The position numbers and the translations under genes are program-made. DNA of 60,000 nt, taken from the NCBI GenBank assembly GCA_014529385.2, contig CM043971.1, positions 98,475,985 through 98,535,984 on the forward strand. Direction: 5' to 3'. Source of the DNA: Adiantum capillus-veneris. Its lineage: Eukaryota > Streptophyta > Polypodiopsida > Polypodiales > Pteridaceae. The notes beneath the pieces are model-generated. The model made no database searches, had not been told where the DNA came from, and saw nothing but the letters and a program-made list of their open reading frames with translations. Below are positions 11,491 to 24,484 of the stretch, one piece after another (position 1 is the stretch's first letter; each line of letters begins with the position of its first letter).

Positions 11491-14217
11491 GGTAATTGGC
11501 CTTGACCTTAGGTGAATGTAGGTTCATTTCTCATTAGTCCTAAACTCTTAGTGATAGTCTTAATACTCCATTCATTTTTAACATGACCTAGGGCTATGAT
11601 TAGGCTTTAGTATTTTAGTCCAATTGCCATAACCATCGTGGTTAACTTGAAAAATCCACAATCACCCAAACTGAGCCATGACCTCTATTGGTGATTGGTA
11701 GACCCAAAAGTAATCTCATAGAGATACTGCACATAGAGTGCAAAATGCTTCATAAGCAAAAACTTGATGTATATGCATGCCATTCCAAATCAGTGTTTGC
11801 TAAACACTAGGGCCCATAACACCTAGTGTGCATGCATTTAGCAAAAAACAGATCCGAACCTAGATACCCATGATCATTCTTGCCAATACTTATGGAGAAC
11901 GTGATGTGCATAGCACACAGTAAACAAGAATGTAAATAATTCTAAAAAGAAACTAAATACTTTCAGTTGCAATCATTTTCAAGCCTTGCTGAAATGTTTG
12001 AACTATAATAGAAGGTGAAACATTAATCACTTCTAAGGACAAACAATGAAACTTTTTCATTAACAACTCAAAGCCTTGCTATATGTATAAACAACCATCT
12101 GTAATGTTATTTATCATTACTTGTACCTGAAAAAGTCATTCTAGGTATCCAACAATTTCAGGCCACCGAAATTGATCCTGATACGTCGTGTTGAAAATGG
12201 TCTTTTTTTTAAAAATGACCAACACCTAGGGACTTTGTCGTGACACATACTTGTAATAGTGGGCGCCAATGTCAGTCCCAGAGACTCATATTTGCCACAT
12301 GTGTATTATGTCTGAACTAAGGATGTCTAAAAAAAGAACATCCTACAAGTACAAGATGTACTTGTGTGTGGAGGTAACTGCTAACACTCTATAATAGGAG
12401 TGAGAGGGACCCTCATTAGCCTTGCTCCACACTGGCTAAACCAAACTCCTTGAGTTCCTAGACCATGTTGCATCCCACGTGACAGCATGTGCCAAATAAA
12501 CCCTACAAATGGGTCTATAACTGCATAATGCAAAAACTTAGTCTTGGCTCTTACATGACCTTGTCATCTCTCTGAAGAGCAAAAAAAGGATGCCAACATA
12601 TTTTAAGCATCCTACATAGAAAAAGCAAACCAGAAAACATAAAACCAAATCAGATGTGTACCTGGAGGGTGAACATAGTGCTCACTTATTTGTAGGCATC
12701 TGTCCAAATTTCCCGCTTGCAAAGGCCTAGGAACACTAATTGAAAAGTAGTGAAATGCAAGTAGTATTGCACATGCAACCTTGGGTGTTGCTTGTGCAAT
12801 CCAAACCCCTTGGTGAAAATCAACAGTGGCAAACCACTTGGGTAATCTTTGCAGTAAGACTGCTCAACTAGCATCCAACATAGCCTTTGGCCTATGTCTG
12901 TAACCCCCCTTGGGTTTTCCCGTGGCATTAAATTCCTGTGGAAGTTGAAATTTGGCCACTACCCCTTGGCAGTTTGTGGACTTCTTTCCTTGAAAGTACA
13001 AGTGTGATGGGCCCAAGAATTGACCAACAACACTTTAAGAAGTGATTGAGTAATCACAAGATTGGTCTTACCCTAAAACTGTATGCATATAGACACTCCT
13101 AGTGCTATAGATAAAAGAAAAGATCCACTCAAGTTCGAATCGTATTCACCACTAGATCTTCTCTAGACTCAAAAATGCTGTCTAAAATGCTTGCTCTATC
13201 TATACACTTAGTAGAGAGAATCCTTTAGGGGTTTAAGTCTTTCAAAAACTCAACGTGATCTGCACTTTGAAAAGATAGAGTGCAAAAATTAAGACCTAGA
13301 AAATCAGGAATGGCAAGACTCTTGCTTGTCCATGAAAATCAATGGGTACGCAAATGAATAGAGTGGGTCGATCTTGAAAGCAATCACTGACGGATTACAA
13401 GAAGATGGCTCTTAGCCATTCCAAAATAGCTGGTAAGAGAGGGCTAGTAGCCCTTTTTGTTGGCTTTTAGCCCTTCCTATTATCGTATTGACATAGAAAA
13501 ATGTTAATGGGCACGTCGAGTTTCACCTTTTCTGCAAAAAGTTGACAAGAGAGAGAAAGAGAGAATGCTGGGCTGAGGAAAAAGTCTTATTCAATGGGTT
13601 GTATGCCCCTTGCATATGAGCCAATGCATACCATGGCTGTGTCTGAGCTTATCCTATAAGCGTACAAAAGGGTACTTGTACCACGCCCTCCTAGAGAGAG
13701 GTACCATAAGTCACATCTTGACCGACTTACTGTGTAAGTGATTGTGATTGTATCAGGGTGCAGATGTATGGCACGTTGCTTGGGAAGAAACAGAAAAACA
13801 AATTGTTTAAAAACATCAACAACTAAGCTTGTCCGTGACGTAGTAGCTAGTGCTATAGTGGAAGCGTATGCAATGATGCATGTTGTGCAACTATCATATT
13901 ATTATGCCATGCATACAAAGCAAAAGAACATAATAACAAGCCCATGGCTTCAATGACAATCTCAAACATGTGAGCCTTTGTTATATGTGCCTTGCACGAG
14001 TACACTAGTATGGATACATCACAGTGCGCCGTTGTGTAAACTATGAGCTTATATCCATATAGTGCCAAAGATGTGTGTCATTATTATTCATCAAAACCCA
14101 TGGCCCTTTGCCCTAACTGGATCCCCTGTCCACACCTTCAGTCCGGCCCTTGTCTTAAGTCCCTAACTCCCTTAGGTCGGTTCTAGCCCTTGGCCTGACA
14201 CATCCATAATGAATCAG
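11491..14217. other. Unassigned region
   Basis: About 2.7 kb of AT-rich sequence with only short ORFs and no motif I recognise on either strand, no microsatellite and no clear LTR end. It may be the leader of the copia element or other old repeats. The ORF at 12686-12928 (minus) has no recognisable domain and is not called. Confidence 0.4.
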
Positions 14218-16008
14218 CCCCCTATCACCCACAAGCAAACGGACAAGCTGAGCATACAAATAAAATTCTTAGCTTGGTATTGACTAAAGTGATTAGTTCA
14301 AGAAGGACAGAATGGGAAATGAATCTCCATGCTGCTCTATGGGCTTATCGAGTTTCATTCAAAACAGCTTTAAATGCTACACCCTTTAACCTTATTTATT
14401 GCCTTGATGCCATATTGCCAATAGAATTTATATTGCCGACATTAAAGGGAGCTAAAGATCTTGAGTGGACTAGACATGAATTGTCAGAGATACTTGAAGA
14501 TTTAGAGAAGCTAGATGAGCAAAGGCTAACTGCTGTAGCACACATCTATGCACAAAAGCAAAAACAAAAACAACTTTGATTCCAATTTAATCACAAAAAT
14601 ATTCAAAAAAGGGGACTTAGTTTTAGAAAAAGGAAAACAAATTGTTTATCGTTGAAGATGTATCTCCAAGTGGAGCAGTTAAATTGTCCACCCTAGATGG
14701 TGAACCAATGGCTAATTGGATTAGTGGATGTCGCTTAAAGAAGTACAATTTTCCTCTAACCAATGAATTGCTAGAAAGAATGCATGCAGCCAAGCAAAGA
14801 AAGATAAAACGATAGCAAGTTATTGATGAAGCCCAAGAGAAGGCTCGGCTTTGGGTACTCAAAAGGAAAGCTGCTCTCAAGAATCAACACATACCTATTC
14901 CCATCAACACACTGGAAATAAATGACTGACAATGGGAATTGCAGAAAGATGCAATGTCAACAGATGATGAATGGTTAGATGGAATGGACCTTTGCATCAA
15001 AGTACAACTCAACAACCATAGCACAAATGCATTGGTCGATACAGGAGCTTAAATGCAATCAATTATTCCACGTACAAGAAGGCAATAAGTCACTCTCTAA
15101 CAGCTAGGAATAGCGACAAGAACCCAACACCAACATTGGGAGTAGTCAACTTGAATGTGATAGTACATGGATGTTCATGTACTCATTAGTTTGTATGCTT
15201 ATCAAATGAGCACATGGATAAGACAATGATTCTTGGATTTCCATGGATGCGGACATACAAGGCAGTACTCGATTGGGATACCAATCATCTCAAGCTATCA
15301 CCTAAAGGCAGACAACTCATTGTTCCAATTGCACCAAGCACGGAGGAATGGAAAGGCAATTACCAACAGAACAAACCATGAAGCAATCAATCTTCTCCAT
15401 CCTATCGACAAGCAAATGCTACAAGTAGCATGCAAGGAGTCAGGTAAATTTGGGTACCGAAAGCACAGCTTAAGGACAAGCCGATTCAAATCTGGGTGCC
15501 CAAAACATCATCGACAATACCAAAGATTGTTCCAAAGGTCAAAACACAGAGGCGAGCATCTCCGAGCAAGGAGCCTAACACAAAATGGACTTGGAAGAAA
15601 AAGGAGCACTTATCTTCTCCGCAAACTGGAAAACCAATCAAGCAATGGAGAGTTAAGTCTCAGAAACCTCAACCACACCATTCTGACCAAGACAAATCAC
15701 GATATCAATGGCGGGTAAAAGCTCGACAACAGTCATTATTGATACCAAAAGCTCAAGGAATCAGTGTGCTAAAGCATCCTGATGGTACAATCAAGCAAAG
15801 AGCACACAGACAGCATCAGAAAGCCTTGACATTAGAAACCCTTGAGTTAATTACTCAAAAACCAACTCTTACACAACATAATGGTTTGAACTGCATTGAT
15901 CTTCAAAGCATGGTAGAGCCAACCACGGCTATGCATAGACACGATTGTTCAACCCATGCACACAGTCGTCCCGGAGTATGCTATCTAGGAGGGATGGAAG
16001 GGCACTAA
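14218..16008 (+). pseudogene. Ty3/gypsy integrase end plus post-integrase protease-like module (element F)
   Basis: Starts abruptly inside the integrase core (YHPQANGQAEHTNK, then LHAALWAYRVSFKTALNATPF). After the ORF stop near 14579 a shifted frame gives the integrase C-terminal GPY/F-type region (VEDVSPSGAVKLSTLDGEP). A linker with DEWLDGMD follows, then ALVDTGA with a TAA at 15050-15052. About 170 bases later comes MILGFPWMRTYKAVLDWD, so the piece has both halves of an aspartic-protease fold. The remaining ORFs (15233-15718, 15496-16008) are basic, with W-V-P-K units (IWVPK twice near 15465-15500). The 5' part of pol is missing. Element B has the same order of modules. Confidence 0.75.
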
Positions 16009-18080
16009 GCAATTAAGGGCAATGTTTGAAGAGGGAGGAAAAACTTTGATGTTAACGTGTGATTTTTTACAAAATTACCTAATAATTCCCTTATAATTCA
16101 TCAACAGGGAAAATTTAACTGGTAATATCTCCCCGATGAGTGTAAATAGTGTATATACTATCAAAAAAAAAAGTTCTTTTTGGTTATTTTTCATCATTTT
16201 TCTTAAAATTGAGACTTAAAAATGGAGAAATCAAACGAAAAAAAATAAAGCTATTTTTTCAATGGATTTTCTTAATTATTGGATTTTCACTTTGCTTTTT
16301 TAGCGCATTTTGTTGTTTTCTTTGATTTTTTCAATAAACATGTCAAAAATTAATAATAAATAGCAAAGGAGCTCAGATGAAAAAATTGAAGACACAATGG
16401 TGATCAGAAAGACAAGGCGACAAGCACAAAAAATGTCAATCAAATCGACAAATGGAAGCGGGAAGCCTAAATTAGGCGACCAGACCTACTTTTGCAAAAT
16501 TCTAGCAGAATGAGCTACAGGAATCCGATTGGGAAATCTTTTGAGTCTAACATAGATTTCATGGCCTAGTAGGACTAACAGGGGAATCTGGCGGAAAATG
16601 GTTCAAGAAGTCCAAGTATAGATACCCAAGGTAGGGTAAAATCACCTCATTTCCACTTGTTGCCTTTGGAGAGAGAGCTTTTCGATTCTCTTCGCGCGTA
16701 TTTTTCGGAGTCCACAGTCAACTCAGTCTCACACAATACATGAGGGGTAAGTTCTATACTTATCAATGATCTATTTTGTACGACTGGTAGCTAGTCTAAA
16801 CCCCTGAAAAAAACCCTAGAATCCGAGCAATACACGAAGACCTACGACCAAAAATTGACCATAGCGGCCTATCAACTCAACCAAATCTGATGAGATATGA
16901 ACTGTAGCATGCCCCAACATAATACAACACTTCTATATCAACAGTTGACCATTTGGCAAGGGTCGAGGGGGTCCCAAGTAGAAAAGCTAGGTTTTTGGCA
17001 GATGCCAGAATTGGATTTTGACTCCACAGACAGCTTACATATGAGGTCTATACACAATGTATATGATTGGTTTCATAAAATCAATCGAGCCAAGCCCTCG
17101 AACAACAAAAAATGGCTCAAAGGATACAAAGTGTCAAATTCAACATACAAGGTCAAACTGACTCCAAATGGGCCAAAATTGGATGAGTTGCTTCACGACT
17201 ATGTTGAGGACAAGTCCATAGCCTCAAAAGTGACTAACCAACTCTACGGGCCATGTAGTCAAAAAAATCGGTGATTTCAGAGTCGACAAAGCATGAAGTG
17301 ATGCCGGCAAGACCAAAGTTTACCAAATTCAATTTAGGACTTGTTTTAGGTATATAGAATATGTTTAGGTCAAATTTTTCAAGTTTTGCAAGAAAAAGTT
17401 GACTGCTGTAAATAATCGTGATTATTTACTTTTGTAATATTTAGCTTGAAAATTGTATCATAATTGTATCATCACCTCACCTATCACTTTTACACACCTA
17501 TTACATGCCAAATTTCAAGTATGAGCCAAAATGATCAATTATAACTTGGAAAATTGCCAAAAAACGCAAAGAAGTCCTTGCAAGCAAAATTCTGAGTTAT
17601 GAGCCACATTTTTTGATCCAAATCACCTCAAAACACATGCACAGGGTCTATACCATGCCTAAAACCAAGTTGCAACAAAAAATATTCATTTTGATGAAAA
17701 AGTTAATACTCGCGATTATTTACTTTTTTGCCAAAATGGGAGAAATTTGCAAATTTGCCATCATAGGACCAAAGTACATGATGTCCTAAGCCCGCTAACC
17801 AAGTTTGAACAAATTTGGATCTCAAAATCTCAAAATTTTTTTACCAGGACCTAAAGCCTAAATATGGCACCAATTTCATCATGTGCACCCAAATGAGCCC
17901 ATATTTCACTCGGAATATCTATTTGGTACATACTTCAAGCCTATAATGTCAAATTTGCAAAATGTTGAAAAACTTACTTAGCTATAAATAATCACGATTA
18001 TTTACTTTTGTTGCAATTTTTTGTTTGGACTTCATACATTTGATATTTACATGTTTTTATGCATCTATGCATGTTCAAAA
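16009..18080 (+). other. Non-coding spacer of element F with thrice-repeated palindromic motif
   Basis: Two kilobases of AT-rich sequence between the pol remnant and the coiled-coil ORF. The ORF at 16897-17274 has no recognisable domain and probably arises by chance. The only structure I see is the repeated AATAATCGTGATTATT motif, listed separately. Confidence 0.45.
17409..18004 (+). repeat. Three copies of a 19-20 bp palindromic motif
   Basis: TAAATAATCGTGATTATTTA (17409-17428), TAATACTCGCGATTATTTA (17704-17722) and TAAATAATCACGATTATTTA (17985-18004). Each is followed by CTTTT, and the copies are about 280-295 bp apart. The cores are near-perfect inverted repeats. Confidence 0.85.
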
Positions 18081-20880
18081 ATTGATACTCTATTCACTCA
18101 ACAGGAGCCATGCAAGTTGCAGAGAAGGCCAAGAAGAAGCTCTCATAAAAGGAGAAGCTGCAAGAGCTACCACCATACCAACTGGACCCCAGTTCTGGAC
18201 CCCAGTTCAGTCAAAACAACCAAAGCGACCTACCTGTCAAAAGAACAACTTGAAGAGCATAACACAACGGTTTTCACAGGTAGATTCAAAAGCGAAGAAG
18301 GACATCAGGTAGAACTGCAACTTCTACCAAAAGAAGTCTATAATGTCGCTGCAAAGCCCGAGACAAAAGAAGCCAATAGAAGGCTTGGTCTCTGAGAGTT
18401 TTACGAACAAGAGCCATGTGGAGTGGATTTCCAAAAAGCTTATGAGCTCTTGTCCACAATCAAAGAAGATGGAACCACCCAAATCTCTGACCAGCAAGGG
18501 AACAAAGTCAAAGTGGTGATTAGAAAAGAGATAGTGGCAGAAGCTCTCAAACTGCCAACAGAAGGAATGACCATGAGGGCAAAAGATAGAAAGACAGCAA
18601 GGACTTTCAACAACGAAACCACTGCTGCGACATTTGCCGATCTCATCCAGAAACAGGTGGAAGAACCTGCAAGATTATACCACCAACACTTCCACTTCCT
18701 CGCCAAGAGACTGCCAAGGTACACGACACCTAATCATGTGGTTGCCACCACATTTACACAAGTTCTCAAGTCGACAACCAGGCAACCAATTGACCACGCA
18801 TAGTACGTGTTTTCCACATTGAAAGGGACAAAGAAAGAGGGTAAAATAACATATCTGGGAGCACTAGAGGTACTCACAAGAATTACCTACCATGCTATCG
18901 GCATGGCAGACAACTTGCCACCTGCCCCATATCAAAACACTTGGAGCATGTCTGCACAACCTTCCCCTTGAGCCACAAGATCTACCAAGAGAACATATAA
19001 GTCTGATGAAGAATCTGCTGAGTGCTCGCCAGAACGGCATAGTAGTGAAAGCTCCGATAATGAGGGAAGAAGGGCACGTATCGAGGGAATGAAAATAAAA
19101 GCAGTGGTAGCACATCAGGAGGAGACGCAACAGAAACATGCCAGGTTTGAAAGAGAAAAGAATTTCTATGAATGAAGCCACCAAGCTCAAGGCAAGGACC
19201 CTGCAAAGTGGTTACCCATTGAACTGAAAGGACCAAGAACAAAGCACCATGCTAGGAAAGAGACCGAAGACTCCACATAGTTATTGGAAAAAATGTATCA
19301 GGAGGCAGAAGCATTGAAGCTGAAAGAAGCCCAAGAAGCTCTTCGTTTATGAACCATTTCAGATAATGGATTTGTTTGAGAACGAAAAGCTAAAGAGGCG
19401 GCGGAGCAGCAAAAACAAGCCGAAGAAGCAATCGTGCAAGGAGAAGCCCAGCATGCACAAGGTGACATGTCTCCTCGACCTTCTTCACCTGCTATAGAAT
19501 AGCATGATCACCCCATGCCAAGCCCACCACCATCACCAGTAGATAGAATGACAGAAACTGAGCCCACAAATGAAACAGAGCATGAAAGAAAGAAGACACT
19601 ACTCAGGACCAAGCCAAAGCACAGAAACTAGAGCCGGAAAGGGCAGCGAGTCTTGCATCAGAGCAATCCACAAGGTTTGAGCAAACACAGGAACATGGAC
19701 AAAGGAAACACCTTCTACCTCCACACAACCCGAAACGGCCAAGGCATCCACGAAGCCTCAGGATGACAAAGTAGAAAAAGGCTAACCACAACCTCAAGGG
19801 CAAGAACAACCGGTTGCCATGACGCCGCCGAGAGAGACACAAGAGACTGTCGAGACGTCTAGGTAGCTCACAAGAAATGAGGATTGGCAATCCAATGATG
19901 AGATAATCCTGCAAGTCAACAAATATGCAAAGCAAATGCAGGATATGACAGAAAGATTCTGAACAGCAGCACTTAGCCGCAACACAAAGGCTAAAGAACT
20001 AGAGATGGTGATTGACGCTCTCCAAGTAGAGTTAGAAGATAGATTAAATGTCATCATTGATCTACAAAAGCAAGTGCAAGAAATGAAAGCTGAAGCTGAA
20101 CAACACCAGCGAGCACAAGACAAACAACAAAAGGAGATGGAGGAGTTAGGTGAACTACTTATGAAGCTGACAGATGCATGCAAAGCCAAAGATGAACAAC
20201 TGACAGAGGTTACCAACGAACTTCTAACTACAACCCTGTCAGTTCAAAAGATTCAAGTGCAATTAGATGTAGCGAACGTCTCCCTGTAATATTCAGAGCA
20301 GAGAATAAATGATCATGCAACTTTTTTGCGTCAAATACGAGAAAATCCCACAGTAGCCTAGATCAAAGGGACAGATGAAGTATACAAAACATTAGAGAAA
20401 AAGAACAAAGACCTCGAGCTAGAGCTAAAACTGGAGCAATCTCAACGCAAAGACCTAGCATTAATTCAGGTGCAACGAGAAGAAGAACTGTTAAAAGAAA
20501 TAGCCGAGCTTAAGAGAGTCAACCAACTGCTGCTGAGAGATGGACGGCCAGAAATGCAAGAAGAAGGAGGAACTTCAGAACATCCACAGATAGATATCCC
20601 CTTAGTTCCTTTCATTGAGATGGAAACCTAGCCACCAGAAGGGCTAGGTGGCGAAGAGGATTTTAGAGTACCATTAACCGAAGCATATGAAATGCCAATG
20701 GTGCAGCTGTCAAAAGCCGAGGAAGATGCACTCACAAAGAAGATTACCCAGGAGGTGGATGAGCAGTGGAAAGAAGCGATGGATTGGGAGTTGAGAGTTC
20801 TTTACTCTATCAATGTTACTCAACTCACTCCCAATCAAATCAATGCACAATGCATAAGCAATCCCTACTATATCCTTTGA
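18081..20880 (+). pseudogene. Decayed 3' ORF of element F with coiled-coil region
   Basis: Pieces in changing frames form one long protein. First, 18021-18803 in one frame with a TGA at 18393-18395 (segments such as VKVVIRKEIVAEALKLP). Then a linker rich in Glu, Lys, Ser and Pro (about 18800-19980). Then a strongly heptad-like coiled coil (20005-20289 and beyond, with EDRLNVIIDLQKQVQEM), continuing with stops to 20880. No protease, reverse transcriptase or integrase motif is present. It lies between pol and the 3' LTR, the place of extra 3' ORFs in some plant gypsy elements. Its first part faintly recalls the plant-transposon-associated domain of Tat-type elements, but I cannot confirm that. 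Confidence 0.5.
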
Positions 20881-21689
20881 TAAAGGTGGAGTTGCTCCAA
20901 GTCAAAGAGAGGCTTTACAAAGACATGCAAGTAGAAGGCGCAGATGAAGACCACCCCAAGTGGAGGCTGAGCCGGTTGAACAAGAATCCAAGATACCTGA
21001 TTTTGTTCATAAGAGCACCTATGACACTTCAAAAGGAACCCACTTTTTGTCCTATACCAAGGGTAAGGACCTAACAAGCACATGAGGCAATAACAAAGAA
21101 GCGACCAAACTGACTGAACTACCCAAGATTGCCTGCTCCAGAAAAGGGATCGTTGACAGAAGAATACACGGTGAAAAACCTAACAGGCGACATGGCATTC
21201 TTTAAACTCTACCTGATCTATCATGTGTGATGCTTTATAAAATTTTTCGAATGCTGCTCACTTGCATTGAAGCCTTTCATAAGCAGAGCAAGCAAGAACC
21301 CCATGGATGTCATTCCTTGACGGTAATAAAGGTTTATGCTACAATCTAAGTGGTCAACCTTACGAAGAATTCCTCTATGGCTTCTACGCCCGATGCATGT
21401 TCTTACCTTCACATAATATGTTGGCATTTGAGGAAGTGTTCTACACAGGGTTCTTCACTTGGCGAACGAAGATTTTTGGGCCAGTGATTAGCAACCTGAC
21501 TTCAAGATTTGTAGGCTACTCCATAGTTGAGCTTAAAAACAGAGTCATTATGTAGCTTTTGCACGTGCCAGATATAGAGAGAGATCAGATACCAAAAGGC
21601 TCTAGATGCACTTAAAGGTCACCTCGCCAGCCGCCGTCAACCCGAAGACTATTTCAGCCCATAAAGCTGTGTCAAGGGATGACACATGC
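20881..21689 (+). other. Remnant end of element F internal region
   Basis: Contains a short ORF at 21307-21555 (82 codons, unrecognised) and scattered stops. A scrap near 21590-21650 reads ALDALKGHLASRR. No clear function; it continues into the polypurine tract. Confidence 0.4.
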
Positions 21690-21703
21690 GAGGAGGGGGG
21701 GAA
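21690..21703 (+). other. Polypurine tract of element F
   Basis: GAGGAGGGGGGGAA precedes the TGTTAGC start of an LTR, the expected layout at the 3' end of a plus-strand LTR element. Confidence 0.75.
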
Positions 21704-22120
21704 TGTTAGCAGCAAGCTAACTCGGATACCATTTTTGGATCTCTCATTGTAAAAACACTTATTATTTTGATAAATTGAGAATATTGTAACTCCTATTTTT
21801 TGGATAAACCTTTTAATTGATGAGCTGGGGCTACAAGCTTCCAGATTGTATCAACCTGTTATTATCCATCTTTAGTTAGAGCTCCCAGACTATTAGTTTT
21901 GACCACCAAAAACCTTGGCTAAGGTATAAAAGCCAATTTTTCTAAGTTAATAAAAACTTTTGGATAATGAAATACACAGCGTGAGCTAACGACTCTCACT
22001 TCTCTCCTTCTTGCGCTTCCTACTCCCTCCCCGGTTGTCACATTTTGCAGTCACGTTTGTTGCATTGCAACCGCAGGAAAGAGCTCTACGCATTGACGTA
22101 AATATTTCATGGTATTTCGT
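21704..22120 (+). repeat. LTR of element F (3' boundary uncertain)
   Basis: Starts TGTTAGCAGC directly after the polypurine tract. It has a TATA box (TATAAAAG, 21925-21932) about 220 bases in. The end is uncertain: TTTTGGCATCGCCGACC at ~22122 looks loosely like a gypsy primer site, which would make this also a 5' LTR of a tandem copy. No partner LTR was found upstream, consistent with truncation at 14218. Confidence 0.55.
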
Positions 22121-22221
22121 AGATTTTGGCATCGCCGACCCGCGGCCTAATTTCATCATAAGTAGGAATTTACACTTCAAAATAAAAAACTAAGCATAGG
22201 CGGGGTATTGGGGCATCATTG

Positions 22222-22316
22222 CTAAGCATTTAGGTGCATTCTGGGTCGAAAATGATTAGGTCAAAAACATTAGGAAAAATATGAACCCTCTAGGGGCCCT
22301 TTGGGATTAAGGTTAA
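22222..22316 (+). repeat. Left inverted repeat (conserved part)
   Basis: Contains four short blocks in the same order as in the inverse of 32229-32371, separated by indels. The poly-G run at 22428-22444 lies just inside. Confidence 0.65.
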
Positions 22317-22987
22317 TTAGAGGCCAGCCAATGAGAAGAGGGTGGTGGACACACTCTATGCCCTCAAAAATGTAGGGGGACAAAGTAGTCTGACACTTCT
22401 TAAATGGGCTCTTACCTAGTGAGAAGGTGGGGGGGGGGGGGGGGTGGGCTATATGGAACCTCCAACTTCCCTCCCTTTTGATCCGGTTATGAAAAAATCC
22501 CAAAAATTTGAAATTTTTCAAAATTTTCAAAACTCAAATTTCATCTTCTAAAACCCCCCCTAAAACTATTTTATGGTCAAAAAAGCATTTTTTGATCTCA
22601 AAAAGTCAAAACGTGCACCCAAAAACCCTAAAATTTTAAAAAAAAATAAAAAAATCTTTTTTTGCTATCCAGAGCTCCCCCAAAAGTAGTTATTAGGCAA
22701 AAAGTGATTTTCTCTCTCTAGAACCTCTTTTCCAACCCCTCCTTGGTTGCAACCATCACACTCATCCTCTACTTCAACACTCTCTCTCTCTACACCATCT
22801 CCATTGTTGCAGCAAGGAAGCTCCTCTCTCCTCCCCTACTACCTTCCATTGCCACACCAAGCAAGGGTTATCCACCTTCTCCCCCCATTGCCACAAGGGT
22901 TAACCACCTTCTCATATCACTTTATCCCACCTACATTGTAGCAACAAGAAAGGTCCTTCTCCTCCTCCTAGTTTTCTTTGCTCAACC

Positions 22988-24328
22988 ATGGCCAACTCTA
23001 CTTCGCAAAGGCGGCCAAAGGATGAGGTCACAACAGTTGCATGCCACAACACTAGAGGTGCAGATGATGAGTGGGTGCCACAAGAGCTCACCAAAGGTGC
23101 TTGGGTATACATGCAACCATCTGCTATTGGCCCTCATCGTGTGCGGAATCGTGCAAACTTGGATCTTCATTGGAAAGGAAAGCTCCTTGGCTTCAAGAAC
23201 CGCAAAGACAAGGGGACTGTAGCCATTGTGCAACATATTTTCTCAATGTCAACCATGCACTTGCAACAACCACCTCGATTTCCAACATATTGTAAGTACA
23301 TGTTTTGAGAATACAAAGCTAGGTGTGAAATCACAGTGTAATGTTATTATGGATTCATACTTAACATTTATCATGCATTTATAGTCATATTTCCATCCAC
23401 GTTGGTGGAGGAGCAGCCACTACATAGTCTCTCCGGCACATTCAATGCTATACATGCGGATATTGGAGCAATAATGTTCCCACATCTTTGCCCAACCAAA
23501 CTGGTTCAAAGAAGGATTTTCTTCTATTCTCACTCCTATATTGTCCCTACTTCTACACAAGCGTTTGGAACGCTTGAACCCATCAAAGTAACTTCCTTAT
23601 TAAGTATGGAGTGGCCGGTCCCAGATTTGTGGTCGGTAGCATCTTTCAAGCAAAAGATGATAATGGATGTCCAAAACTCTTTGAAATACTCTAAAGCTTC
23701 TAGGTCTGTGGGCTTGAGTTGGTGTTTGCCTATTCATTGTTTTGTGCACATTTTTAAAGAGTTTGGATTTGTGGAGACTACCACAATGCTTGTATGTAAA
23801 GATGCGCATTACGAGGAATTAGGAAGGCTTTTAGAAGAGGACTGGGGTTTTGTGGAGGGCATGCACAACGGGGACCGGTACCGTTGTAAGGTTGGAGCTT
23901 CAGGTATTGGAATGCGCTATTTGAAATCCCACACCTCCTTGTACATACGATTTCACTATGATCGTTGGATGTGCAAGCTTGGAGTGTGGAATCCCTTACA
24001 GAGTGTAGACGGCGCTATTGCAAGCTTTGACATTGTAGTGAAGATGCCCAACGATGCTTTGGAGACAGTCCAAGTGAACAAGCATTGGACTCTCAGTAAT
24101 GTTCGAGAACATTTGGTTATTATGGGTTTTGAGGCCCTTCAACAAGCACAGTTTCGTTTACAAGGTCACAAGGTGAGAATCCTTCCACCACATTTTCAAT
24201 ACATCATGGTTTATCGATCATTGGATGCTTATTGTAATGAATGTCCGCAGATTGGGAAGAGAATGGAAGACAAATCGAAGGTCGAGGAGAACTGGGGGAT
24301 AGATGGAACTATGCTATCGATCTTATAA
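22988..24328 (+). CDS. Transposon gene 1, unknown protein (two exons, about 417 aa)
   Basis: Start ATG at 22988 in a good context (CAACCATGGCC). Exon 1 is 22988-23291 and exon 2 23385-24328. The 93-bp intron has GTAAGT and TTATAG ends, and joining them keeps the frame (TAT-T|TC). No stop interrupts the ~417 codons, so this is the best preserved gene of the transposon. I recognise no family. The region around 24040-24180 (FDIVVKMPNDALETVQVNKH, then a helix and FRLQGHKV) has the strand-helix-strand look of a ubiquitin-like fold, which is only a guess. It lies 240 bases upstream of gene 2 and is read toward the central hairpins. Confidence 0.65.
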
Positions 24329-24484
24329 CTTTGTAACTCTTGCAATTTTCATATTGATCCCCGCTGTAATCAACATGATTTGCTTCGGCAAATCATGCCT
24401 TTGAATATAATCTTTTGCATTGGGATGAGAAATCATTTTTTGGTGAAAGTGCCTTTTTTTTCATGTCTTAAAAAAAGGGTCCAT

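Noticed and set aside
12686-12928. 80-codon minus ORF
   Set aside because: No recognisable motif; may be a remnant, but evidence is too thin.
16897-17274. 125-codon ORF in element F spacer
   Set aside because: No recognisable motif and surrounding sequence is non-coding; left uncalled.
22122-22140. Primer site after the element F LTR implying a tandem copy
   Set aside because: TTTTGGCATCGCCGACC matches the gypsy site only loosely and no second internal region follows.
22743-23222. ORF 22743-23222 overlapping transposon gene 1
   Set aside because: Gene 1 in the other frame has better start context and an in-frame intron; this ORF is low-complexity Ser/Pro/Leu.
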